A stretch of 58,644 nucleotides of DNA from Anaerolineaceae bacterium (GTDB lineage Bacteria > Chloroflexota > Anaerolineae > Anaerolineales > Anaerolineaceae), in assembly GCA_012839565.1 (NCBI GenBank), contig DUMZ01000001.1, forward strand, positions 1 through 58,644. Direction: 5' to 3'. Numbering within the stretch: position 1 is the stretch's first letter; each line of letters starts with the position of its first letter. The notes beneath the pieces are model-generated. The model saw nothing but the letters and a program-made list of their open reading frames with translations, had not been told where the DNA came from and ran no database searches. Position numbers and translations under genes: made by a program. Of this stretch, positions 1 through 8,944 are shown piece after piece.

Positions 1-3000
1 AAACCAGTCCAGGTCACTTCAGTCGTGCCATTGGGCAGTTCTTTGATCTCCGCTCCCGGCACCTCTTCAACCGCGCCACCTTCAATATTGCGGTACAGTT
101 TGAACCATACCATCGGGCGGGGTGTGGGGCCATTCTCCCAGACCTTATTCGCGGTGGCTGTGCCATTGGTCGGAATCGTGTAAGTATTGGTAACCGTCAA
201 GGTCGCTTGATCAAATGCCGCGCTGTAATTCGCCGGTACAACCGGTTCCTTGACGTAATATTCATACTCATGACCAGTCGGGTCATGTTTCGCCAGATTG
301 GTGAATTTCTTGGTCAGCAACACCGCTGTCGCAGTGAATTCACCCACTTTTTCATCAATATCTGGTGTGGCTGGCAATGGATTATTGGTGCTGAAGCCCT
401 TGCGCCACAGTTCAATAACCACATTCGGCTTGGGACCATTCACCCAAACCTTGGTGACGGTCTTTTCTATCACCGTGTTGGCATTGCCGGTGTTGGTCAC
501 CGTTATCGTGGCACTACCAGCCGCGGATCTAAGAATCGCTGTCTGACCAGGGTTATAAGTCGCAGTATAGCCCTGGGTATTGGTTTCAGTTACTGTGTAT
601 TCGCCATAGTACAGACTGGTTAATACTATCTGTTCTCCAGCAGCCAACTCAAAGCTATGAGTGTAGCCGTAGGGGCCCACAACTTCAAAGCCAAATTTAA
701 TCGGATTGGCGGTTATGCCAGCGCCTTTATCTATCAGGTTCTTCTTAATCGTCAGCTGAGCAGTCGGTGTCTTCAACTCGTTGGTAAAGCTGTTTGTAGC
801 CACATCAAATGCGCCAAGCGTCCAGTTGTCGTTTCTCGGGTCGTCCGCCTTGAACGCTTCCTCCACATAGAAGGTATAGGCATTACCATCACTGTCCGTC
901 AATTCCAGTCCGGTCCATTCCGCGGTCGTTACCGTGCCGGTAATGTCTTTGACTGCCGCGCCAGGCACCGCTTCACCCGCCCCGGCACCTATCTTGCGCC
1001 ACAAAGTGAAGGTCAGGGTTGGGCGTTCAATTGTCGCGTCACCCACCCAGTTTTTGGTCGCGCTAAAGGGGCCGGTTGGAATTTCATAGGTGTTGGTGAC
1101 ACCCAAGCCACTTTCAAGTTTTGTATAGTTTTCTGGTGTCCAGTCCGCGCCACTCGCGTCAACTTCCTTCACAGTATAGATGTAGGTATTACCCAAATCA
1201 TCAGCTACAGGCAAGTTTTCCCAGTCAACACTCAACACGCCATTGAGCAGTTCCTTGACCGGCGCTTCCGCGATCGGCACTTCTACTACCTGTCCACCCG
1301 CTATATTGCGGTACAGTTTGAACCATACCGTCGGATGGGTGGTGGGACCATTGACCCAGGTCTTGGTCGCGGTAACCTTGCCTAGCGAGATGTTATAAAC
1401 ATTACATTCCCTTGTATACTGGTTTGGCGTTTCACAGGCTTCACTGCCAAGTTTATAGCCATTTGGCGCGCCACGCAGGTCATATACAGGAGGCACCGCT
1501 GTTGGATCAGACGAATGGTATTCCTGAATAGTGTATTCCACCAAGGTATTGTTGATGGTGTACCATGGCAAATTAAAGAAGGTGGCTTTCCATGGCGCGG
1601 TTTCGCAGGCGATGGCATTACTGGCATTACAACCAGCATCCACGTTACCATCCAGAATGATGAACATACCTGAATCCCAGGGATCCGTCTGATACACATA
1701 GCGCTTAAACACGCGCATTTGCACCGGCGTGGTTGTGGGATTTTCGCCAATCCAATGCTTTTCAACCGTTAAATCGAAGGATTCAGAGTTCCTGAAGTCA
1801 CACTGCACTTTCGTGCCTGCCCCGTCCGGAACGGTAAGACATCTGTCTTCAGCGTGCACCACATAGTGGGGAATACCAGGCACAAAGGCTTCTGGGGTTC
1901 CAGTCATGTGGCCTTCTTCAACCCAATACTCATAAGCTTCGCCTTGTTGATTAAAGCGGGGCAAATAGATGGGTTTACCAGCAGGCTCGCCATGAATCCA
2001 GGTATAGTTCCAGTCTGGATCCGCGCTGGTTCGGGTTTGCGTATCCAAAACTTCTACCACTTCTGTGACCAAATTCTTGCGGAACAAACGATAAGTGATC
2101 GATTCTGCCGGATTAATGAACCATGCCTTAGTCGCTGCGACTTTGGTAAGCGCTTCGGGTGAATAGGTGTTGGTAACGATATTATCAACCGTGTTGTATT
2201 CCTGCGCGTAAGAAGGAATCGGACCAGGAACAAAGGGGTCCGTGGGATTAGCAGGTAAATCAGGCCCTTCTTTAAAACTAAAGGTGTAGGGGTAGCCATG
2301 GGGGTCTGTTTCGGGCAAACCAATCCAAGTGACTGTCCAGGGCGCGCTCTCATAGCCACAAGGTGTATCAGTACAGGGCGCGTCTGCCGTGCCATCCAAA
2401 GCGACAATGGTTTCATATCGACAGGGCGAAGGTTCGGCCATCTTTTCCGACTTATGGTAAAGCTGGAAGTAAATGGTACCTTTATCGGTTGGTCCATCGA
2501 CCCAGGTCTTGCTGGCTTCAAAGGTGGCATTCATACTCACCTGATAATCGTTCCACATGGTCAAGTCATAGACCGCGGGGGTGTTCCAGCCCCAGGCCCC
2601 ACCATCCGTTTGTTCATTCACCTGGCTGGATACAAAGCCATCCGGCGCGTTATTCGGGAAAGCTATAAAATCACTATAGGAACCGTTGCCGTTATCTATA
2701 CATGTGCCTTCCAACATCATATATTCATAATAAACTTTACCGTCCGGGTCGGCATATGGACTGCCTGGCTCAACTTTGTAGAGAGGAATATTCGGCCAGT
2801 TATAATGCCAGTGCAAGACGCCATTTGGATCCGTTGTTTTAGGTTCCTGCGAATAATCGAGTGTAAAGAAAAATGGGAGCGGATCAAATGCCCCGGACGA
2901 GCCATAATCACGACGTGCTGGCTGGAAACAAACAACCCGGTCTACTCCGTTAATATTGACAATCTGCGGAATCTTCTCGAGTGGCAAAAACGTTCCGTCA

Positions 3001-6000
3001 GCACCGCGCCAATACTTATGGAAAAGACCTGCACTGGTAGTGGTGTCTCGGAAGTTATTTGTGGTAAAAGTTGCAGCTGTGGACTGCATCGTTAGATTAA
3101 CGATTTGATTCGCAGGGTTATACGTTGTGTTCATCGTAGCAAGTGGCCGTTCAGTCACTTTGTATCGCAATAAGGGTAAATTAGCAATTTCCAAAGCGAA
3201 AGCTTCGCCGGGATGAACCTTATACGGATTAGCAATAGGTGCCGGGCATGTTTCGTTCGGCAGATCAGGACAAGTAACGTCGAAGAAAAACAATTCATGC
3301 GTTGGATCTGGGTTTAGTGGGTCGTAGATTTCTTCCTGTCCATTGTTACCATATAAACGCTTCACCAGGGTGAGCGAACCAATTGCTGGTTCCTGGTTGG
3401 TAGCGACGACCGCGTAATCATTAGTGGAACCCTGCGTGACGGTGAATTGGTTTCCAGTGATGGTGCGCACATAGTCATTCAAATTGCCACCATTGAACAC
3501 CCCTGTTTCAGCAACTTCATAATCCGCGGCATATCTCAGGTCGGTGAGCAAATAGGTTTCACCAGCCTTAAGTTCAATGGTCTTCGGGAAGTTTGGATCC
3601 GCTGTTCCACCAGTTTTACTGATGGTAAACTCAAAACGTCGGTCTGTAAGGGGATCAGGGTTAATCGTGTTACCCTGATAATCCTTTAAAACCTTCTCAA
3701 TAGTAACGAGCACGGGGTTGACCGTGGGTATAGGGAAGTACAAAGTGTGGGGTTGACCATCAGGACCGGTGTAGTTGAATGCCGCATCGCCGTTGGTCGG
3801 ATAGTTGCCATTCGCATCCGGCTCTTGATTTAAAAGCTCCTGGTCAAGTTCAATGCGATAGGTCAGCGTAGCACACTTATATCTTGGATTAGGATTAGGC
3901 AGAGGCAAACCCGGGGGTTGATTGGGACATTGCGCCGTCAGCGTGCCAATCTGCCAGTCAATGGTTTTTGTAGTCGGGTCATAAGTCGCCGTACCCACAC
4001 TTGGGTTGAGCGCGGTCACATCGCCATAGACGGCAAAGCCGGCGCCCATGGGGTCCTCAACGGATCCAGCCCGCACCGTGGCGGAAATTTCGCCGGCGAT
4101 TTCAAGTAAGATCGCTTCCAGTTCCGAAGATGTACCGGTATAGGCTTTACCCGGCGAAGCCATCTCGCCCAGGATTTGCGTTCCCAGCTCGCCAGTCTCC
4201 AAAGCGATAGTATAGACGGTGTAGCCGTCCGTATTTTTGGCAAAACCAGATTCAGCAATCGCGCTGTTGCCATGGTTGTAATAGTAACGATAATAATTAG
4301 GCCAGCCTTGAGATTCATATCGGGTTCGAAGAACTGTTCCATCTCCCACAGTTGTAGTCAGAAACTTATCCATGGGAACATTAATAGTAGTTTCATACAA
4401 GGTGTAAGAACCTGAAGTACCGAATCTCGCTAAATTAGCTCGATTCATTCGCCAGTCGTAGTCAATCCCATAACTAAAGGTCGGCTCACCGTCCGAAAGG
4501 AGCACAATCTGCTTGAAATTAGCCGTGGAGCCACTCAATGCCACCCGGGCCTGGTGCATACCGCCCTGGGTGTGCGTGCCACCGAGGGCATTTAAACCAC
4601 TAATCTGACTTAATAAAGCTGTCCTTTGATTAGGGCCAACAAGCCCGGAAAGATGCAAGGTTACATCAGACGCAAAAGAAACCAGGGCAATTCTGTTAAA
4701 TTCCGAGGTTGGACCAGTCAAAAGCGTGTTGACAAACTGCGTTGCAGCCTCTTTCGCTTTATTCATGCGTGTGCCAGCCATGCTACCGGAACGATCGATA
4801 ACCAAAACGGTATCAGAATAAACCGGGGCATCCATTGCCCAGACGCCAAGGGTAATATCCCAGGTGTTGACCATGCCCGGGACAGGCTGAGCTTCCTTAC
4901 CTACTGCGACCTCACCAGGTTGCAGTACCGGAGGCTCGGCCATAATGTCTGTAACAGAAAAGCCAGACGGAAACTGGTTAGGCAAAGGCTCAGTAGGAGG
5001 GTAAACAATGGTGATAGTTTCTCCCTCAACCGGACCACCAAGATTGTCGGGGTCATCAAGGGGATCAACATAGTCCAGACGAGATAAAAGCAGGTTCTGC
5101 ACCAGCAAACCACTTTCAATCTTCTCGAAGCCTTCCGGCGCAAAATCTTTGCCTTCAGCGTCAACTTGCTTAACGCTGTAAATATAAGGCATTCCATTGG
5201 CGTTGGCACGCGGCATATCCTGCCAGGTGGCAGTAGTGGCACCATCAGCCAACTCAATGAGTTCAGTGCTAAGGAGGGCGATGGGCACTTCAAACTCATT
5301 CGCCTGGCGGTAAAGGCGTAAATAGACTGTGGGAACCTGGACGTCTTCTGGCACTTGCGTCCAGTCAATCAGTTCTTTGGGTTCCAATGATTGAAGCCAC
5401 TCAACGTTGGCGGTGACATCAATCATGCTGTAATCTTCGTAAGTGAAAGTTAGGCTTAGACCTTCAATCGTGGTGGTGTAGCCAGGGAGAGTATAAGGTT
5501 GACCGTCTTTATCCACCACGGCAAGGGTATATTTGGCATCCGCGGCAAACAGGTCTTTTAGAGTCCAGGTAACACGTGAGGCAAGATTGGCCTGGATGAG
5601 CTCTGTGCCAGGGACATCAACGGTATTGCCAGAATCCTCCAGTCTTTGTAATTTAAGCCAAAAAGCGGGCCGGGGAAGCTCGCCACCTAACCAGCTAATC
5701 GTCGCTGTCAGGGAGTGGGGTTGGACAGTTTCTTCGGGAGGGGTTTCGGTTGGATCCGTTGGCTCGGGAGTCTCAACCGGGTCGGTTGGATCGGGAGTCT
5801 CGATCGGGTCGGTTGGATCGGGCGTTTCAACCGGGTCGGTCGGTTCGGGTGTTTCAACCGGGTCTGTTGGTTCAGCAGTATCGACTGGTTCTTCAGTTTC
5901 CCCGACGACCGGGTCCAATGATGGTGGGTCCGTTTCAACAGGCGTGATGTTTTCATCCGCAATAAAGATATTGTGAATGGTCAGCCCATCAAGGCTATGC

Positions 6001-6401
6001 TTGGCGCGATAACCTTCAGGAACGCCTTCGTGGAATTTCTCCTTGAGCGCGTCCCAAATACCTTCGTGAACTCTGTAGATGATTTCAGTGCCGTCTTTAT
6101 CATACTTAGGCAATCCATACCAAGTGACAGCGTTCTTCGGTTCGCTTAATTCCTTGGGCAGAATATTGGGTACAGGCTCATATTCCTCTACACCAATTTC
6201 CCGCAAAAGCAAGAACCAAAGTTCTGGTTTTTCTTCAGGACCACCCTGCCAGACTTTTGTGGCAGTGATATCCACGGTAGCAGAATCGCGATCTGAAATA
6301 ATCTGAGCTTGAACAGTTGAGCCGGCAAGACTCGACAATGGGTTCAAGACCATCAAAATCAGAACTAAGATATTTAAGACGATTTGGCTTGTTTTCTTCA
6401 T
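1..6401 (-). CDS. Giant secreted adhesin-like protein with Cna_B repeats and VWA domain (partial, 3' end off window)
   Basis: One open frame runs from an ATG at 6401 to the left edge, at least 2133 codons. I checked the frame at five places (6401, 4871, 2504, 1049, 59). A ribosome site (GGGAGGG) lies 4 bases before the ATG. The N-terminus MKKTSQIVLNILVLILMV is a signal peptide. Next come a first Cna_B-like domain (KVWQGGPEEKPELWF), a TDPVETPDP-type repeat linker at about residues 167-227, and more Cna_B-like domains. A VWA domain follows from about residue 530, with the MIDAS motif DRSGS at 536-540 and later a LLSDGEP motif. Many further Cna_B repeats (KTWVDGP, KNWVGDAT, KVWVNGP) continue to the edge. 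Cna_B domains are known stalk modules of surface adhesins and VWA domains bind ligands, so a cell-surface adhesion role is inferred. The C-terminal anchor is not visible. Confidence 0.9.
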   Translation of the reverse strand, partial: MKKTSQIVLNILVLILMVLNPLSSLAGSTVQAQIISDRDSATVDITATKVWQGGPEEKPELWFLLLREIGVEEYEPVPNILPKELSEPKNAVTWYGLPKYDKDGTEIIYRVHEGIWDALKEKFHEGVPEGYRAKHSLDGLTIHNIFIADENITPVETDPPSLDPVVGETEEPVDTAEPTDPVETPEPTDPVETPDPTDPIETPDPTDPVETPEPTDPTETPPEETVQPHSLTATISWLGGELPRPAFWLKLQRLEDSGNTVDVPGTELIQANLASRVTWTLKDLFAADAKYTLAVVDKDGQPYTLPGYTTTIEGLSLTFTYEDYSMIDVTANVEWLQSLEPKELIDWTQVPEDVQVPTVYLRLYRQANEFEVPIALLSTELIELADGATTATWQDMPRANANGMPYIYSVKQVDAEGKDFAPEGFEKIESGLLVQNLLLSRLDYVDPLDDPDNLGGPVEGETITIVYPPTEPLPNQFPSGFSVTDIMAEPPVLQPGEVAVGKEAQPVPGMVNTWDITLGVWAMDAPVYSDTVLVIDRSGSMAGTRMNKAKEAATQFVNTLLTGPTSEFNRIALVSFASDVTLHLSGLVGPNQRTALLSQISGLNALGGTHTQGGMHQARVALSGSTANFKQIVLLSDGEPTFSYGIDYDWRMNRANLARFGTSGSYTLYETTINVPMDKFLTTTVGDGTVLRTRYESQGWPNYYRYYYNHGNSAIAESGFAKNTDGYTVYTIALETGELGTQILGEMASPGKAYTGTSSELEAILLEIAGEISATVRAGSVEDPMGAGFAVYGDVTALNPSVGTATYDPTTKTIDWQIGTLTAQCPNQPPGLPLPNPNPRYKCATLTYRIELDQELLNQEPDANGNYPTNGDAAFNYTGPDGQPHTLYFPIPTVNPVLVTIEKVLKDYQGNTINPDPLTDRRFEFTISKTGGTADPNFPKTIELKAGETYLLTDLRYAADYEVAETGVFNGGNLNDYVRTITGNQFTVTQGSTNDYAVVATNQEPAIGSLTLVKRLYGNNGQEEIYDPLNPDPTHELFFFDVTCPDLPNETCPAPIANPYKVHPGEAFALEIANLPLLRYKVTERPLATMNTTYNPANQIVNLTMQSTAATFTTNNFRDTTTSAGLFHKYWRGADGTFLPLEKIPQIVNINGVDRVVCFQPARRDYGSSGAFDPLPFFFTLDYSQEPKTTDPNGVLHWHYNWPNIPLYKVEPGSPYADPDGKVYYEYMMLEGTCIDNGNGSYSDFIAFPNNAPDGFVSSQVNEQTDGGAWGWNTPAVYDLTMWNDYQVSMNATFEASKTWVDGPTDKGTIYFQLYHKSEKMAEPSPCRYETIVALDGTADAPCTDTPCGYESAPWTVTWIGLPETDPHGYPYTFSFKEGPDLPANPTDPFVPGPIPSYAQEYNTVDNIVTNTYSPEALTKVAATKAWFINPAESITYRLFRKNLVTEVVEVLDTQTRTSADPDWNYTWIHGEPAGKPIYLPRFNQQGEAYEYWVEEGHMTGTPEAFVPGIPHYVVHAEDRCLTVPDGAGTKVQCDFRNSESFDLTVEKHWIGENPTTTPVQMRVFKRYVYQTDPWDSGMFIILDGNVDAGCNASNAIACETAPWKATFFNLPWYTINNTLVEYTIQEYHSSDPTAVPPVYDLRGAPNGYKLGSEACETPNQYTRECNVYNISLGKVTATKTWVNGPTTHPTVWFKLYRNIAGGQVVEVPIAEAPVKELLNGVLSVDWENLPVADDLGNTYIYTVKEVDASGADWTPENYTKLESGLGVTNTYEIPTGPFSATKNWVGDATIERPTLTFTLWRKIGAGAGEAVPGAAVKDITGTVTTAEWTGLELTDSDGNAYTFYVEEAFKADDPRNDNWTLGAFDVATNSFTNELKTPTAQLTIKKNLIDKGAGITANPIKFGFEVVGPYGYTHSFELAAGEQIVLTSLYYGEYTVTETNTQGYTATYNPGQTAILRSAAGSATITVTNTGNANTVIEKTVTKVWVNGPKPNVVIELWRKGFSTNNPLPATPDIDEKVGEFTATAVLLTKKFTNLAKHDPTGHEYEYYVKEPVVPANYSAAFDQATLTVTNTYTIPTNGTATANKVWENGPTPRPMVWFKLYRNIEGGAVEEVPGAEIKELPNGTTEVTWTG

Positions 6402-7518
6402 TGCACCCTCCCTGGGTAGAATTTATTAATATTAGTTTTGTTCATTATTACTTAGCAAAAAAAACAACTACATAAAGTATTTGTTTTTGTTAAATAATTA
6501 TTAGCCGCAGGTATAAAAGACCCACAGATTGCGAAAAGCCACATAAAGCTTAGCAATAAGATATTGTACACCTGATGTCGTGTACGGCGCGTGAAAAGCT
6601 TATACACCCTTGTGCATTCAGCGCATGTTATACGATGAAACATTCCATTTATTCCTAAACCATAAAGCTTTTTAACGCCCCGGCAAAATGAGGGAGTACC
6701 AGGAACATTTATAATTCCGTCTATTGTACACAAAACTCAGGATTACGCAAGGGTTTTCATTGACATCTGTCCATCAAGATGACAATTGTCATGTATTTTT
6801 CACTTGTATTTTTATACGGTTTTTGACCATAATTTGGTTGTTACAAAGTGATTTTTGGGGTCAAATTCGCCTTTTTTCACCAGTTAGCACCTGGTTTTTT
6901 AGATTTAGATATTCAAACCTATTTATCGCCCCTTTTTTCAGCTTAGATTAGAGTTCTTTCTCGCCTTTTCCTTTTGCTTGTAATTGGCGTGTATGTGGCG
7001 TGTTTGCTCATTTGGGCTTGTTTTTCAAAGTGCCATTATGGGTCTTGCATTCTGTTCAGTCCATTGCGAAATGAGCAGTATAGGGTGATTAACAAAATCG
7101 CCACTTGTCAATACCCTACCAGGCACTAATCAATGCCTGTCAAATTTTTGCAATCCTTCAATTCGTTAGAATTTCAGCAATTTTACGCGAACGGACGCCC
7201 TAAAACCTACCAACTCATCACGCGACCGCTTAGTCACAGGCTTTTGAAGCTCCGCTCGTACTCAAGTCTTTTGGCTGCAAAAGCGTATGACCGATTGGTC
7301 ACCCTTGCTTACTAAAGTATGACCGCGCGGTCTTATTCTTTCCTGAGCTATTTTAGAAACTTTTTTATGATACGATTTTGCCAAATTCTCATCAGGCCAT
7401 AAGAACGAGATATACCTTGAAGTACTGCATGCCATTTTTCTGTGCCTGCATCTGGATGCTTGTATGAAATAATCGCATCCCGGCATGGATGACGGTACAA
7501 TAGGGGCAAGGAGAAAAT
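6402..7518. other. AT-rich gene-poor region between the adhesin and the GNAT gene
   Basis: About 1.1 kb with no convincing gene; the few open frames have no family signature and no good ribosome site. It contains the upstream region of the adhesin gene (minus strand), a weak hairpin followed by T's at 6879-6900, and the three GACC/GGTC dyads listed separately near its right end. It may hold decayed sequence. Confidence 0.5.
7224..7332. promoter_or_regulatory. Three TetR-type operator-like dyads
   Basis: Three related dyads occur: GACCGCTTAGTC at 7224-7235, GACCGATTGGTC at 7289-7300 and the perfect palindrome GACCGCGCGGTC at 7321-7332. The last two are preceded by GTAT. The centres are 65 and 32 bp apart, about six and three helix turns, so they would lie on one face of the DNA. 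GACCG..GGTC half sites are typical of TetR-family operators (family knowledge); no regulator gene is seen nearby. Confidence 0.4.
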
Positions 7519-7800
7519 ATGATTAATTACGTTCACGAAGCTGACAGAAACCGTGTCGCGGCCTATTTGCAGGACGGCACAGAAATTGGCGAAACCACTT
7601 ACATCAACCGCGATGGTGTTTGGATTGCCAACCACACCTACGTAAACCCCGCCCATCGTGGCAAGCACATCGCCGCGTATATGCTTGACCTGCTGATCGA
7701 AATCGCCCGCGAAGAAAAGCTGAAAATCAAACCGTTTTGCCCTTACATCGTTAAGGCGATGGTTGGCAAAGAAGAATACGCCGATATCCTCGCCGATTAA
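7519..7800 (+). CDS. Small GNAT-type N-acetyltransferase (YjdJ-like)
   Basis: 93 residues with ribosome site AAGGAG upstream. It has the short-GNAT layout: a beta hairpin ending in WIANHTYVNPAHRGKHIA, where HRGKHIA (46-52) is the acetyl-CoA pyrophosphate-binding loop, then a helix and KPFCPYIVKAM. This matches the compact acetyltransferase family often annotated as YjdJ or Acetyltransf_CG (about 90 residues). The substrate is unknown. The gene stands alone, with a terminator about 120 bases downstream. Confidence 0.85.
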   Translation: MINYVHEADRNRVAAYLQDGTEIGETTYINRDGVWIANHTYVNPAHRGKHIAAYMLDLLIEIAREEKLKIKPFCPYIVKAMVGKEEYADILAD

Positions 7801-7923
7801 GTGGCGTTGCATATGGCTTGAATGCCACAAGTTTTTTTGCTGACAGTGCAGTTTTTTCAGCATGGAAATCCTCCTGCTGATTAATGGTTAGCCCTGCTTA
7901 ATGATTGCTTCCGATTGTGGATA

Positions 7924-7949
7924 AAACGCGCGTTTGTAGCGCGTTTTTT
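7924..7949 (+). terminator. Rho-independent terminator after the GNAT gene
   Basis: Perfect 8-bp stem AAACGCGC/GCGCGTTT with a 7-nt loop, followed by T's. Confidence 0.75.
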
Positions 7950-8035
7950 AATGGCAAGAGATGTCTATAAGTCCTTCTTTTCTATGCGCTTCTGGTAAAA
8001 TAAAATTATCAAATATTTCCAACAGGTGACAGACG

Positions 8036-8836
8036 ATGTACCACGAAGCTATTAAAGAAGTTTTAAAAAACGCCAAACGACAAGCTATCTTTTTATCAAA
8101 AAACCCATTTGGCTATCTTGTGTCCGCGATTATATCCGGCATTTTTATCAGCCTGAGCGTGATGCTTAGCGCCACGGTTTCGGTTCAGAACCAAAGCAGT
8201 CCAATCATTAATTTTCTAAGTGGGACGACAGGTACCTTCGGTTTGATCATGGTGGTGTTCGCCGGCACGATGCTGTTCACTGCCAACACTTTTGTGATCA
8301 CCCTGGGCGCGCTGAAGAAAACCATCACCTGGCTGGAGCTGGTAAAAGTTATCGCTGCGGTTTATTTCGGCAACTGGATCGGCACGCTTATTCTTAGCCT
8401 GGTCTATAAAGGCAGCGGGCATTTAGCCGGAGCCTACGCGCAGTATTATATCAACGCCTTTAGCAGCAAACTCGACCTTTCGTTTATGCAAATTATGCTG
8501 CGTGGTTTTTTGTGTAATATTTTGGTCTGCGCTGCCATTTGGTCAACCCATCGCTTTTCATCTTTCTCGGCGAAGTTTATGATTATTTTCTTCGCGCTGA
8601 CAGCATTTATCGCGACGGGTTACGAAAACTCCATCGCCAGCATGAGCCAGGGCTCGCTCGCCCTTCTCGCGCCCGGCGGACTGGAAGCGATCGGCATCGG
8701 TAATTATCTCAGGATTGTGTTTACCGACACCCTGGGCAACATTCTCGCCGGCGTCTTGGTTTTCGCCTTACCACTTTGGCTTTTCTCGAAACACAGTAAA
8801 GCTGAACTGGAAGAACATCAAGAACATGTGTTTTAA
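8036..8836 (+). CDS. Formate/nitrite transporter family protein (FocA/NirC-like)
   Basis: 266 residues with ribosome site AGGTGACAG before the ATG. Six hydrophobic segments and the pattern of the FNT family are visible: an N-terminal amphipathic stretch, ISGIFISLSVML in TM1, LFTANTFVITLGAL in the TM2 region, VYFGNWIGTL in TM3 and APGGLEAIGIGNYLRIVFTDTLGNILAG near the end. FNT proteins are pentameric channels that move formate, nitrite or hydrosulfide across the inner membrane. Which anion cannot be told from the sequence. No formate dehydrogenase or pyruvate-formate lyase lies beside it, although selA, often tied to selenocysteine formate dehydrogenases, is 3 kb downstream. Confidence 0.88.
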   Translation: MYHEAIKEVLKNAKRQAIFLSKNPFGYLVSAIISGIFISLSVMLSATVSVQNQSSPIINFLSGTTGTFGLIMVVFAGTMLFTANTFVITLGALKKTITWLELVKVIAAVYFGNWIGTLILSLVYKGSGHLAGAYAQYYINAFSSKLDLSFMQIMLRGFLCNILVCAAIWSTHRFSSFSAKFMIIFFALTAFIATGYENSIASMSQGSLALLAPGGLEAIGIGNYLRIVFTDTLGNILAGVLVFALPLWLFSKHSKAELEEHQEHVF

Positions 8837-8944
8837 AAAACACAAAATTAACAACTAGTCTTATAAAATGGGTCCCGGTTTAAGATGCTGACCCATCCAG
8901 TAGCTTTTATTTTATAATCAGTGTATCTGCTGATAAAGGTCATT

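Noticed and set aside
6452..6733. 93-codon minus-strand frame in the AT-rich region
   Set aside because: TTG start, no ribosome site, no family pattern; cysteine-rich, low-complexity end.
7348..7863. 171-codon open frame on the minus strand, with AGGAGGATTTCC before its ATG
   Set aside because: It lies opposite the GNAT gene, whose protein fits a known family. The minus frame has no recognisable domain, so the good ribosome-site match looks accidental.
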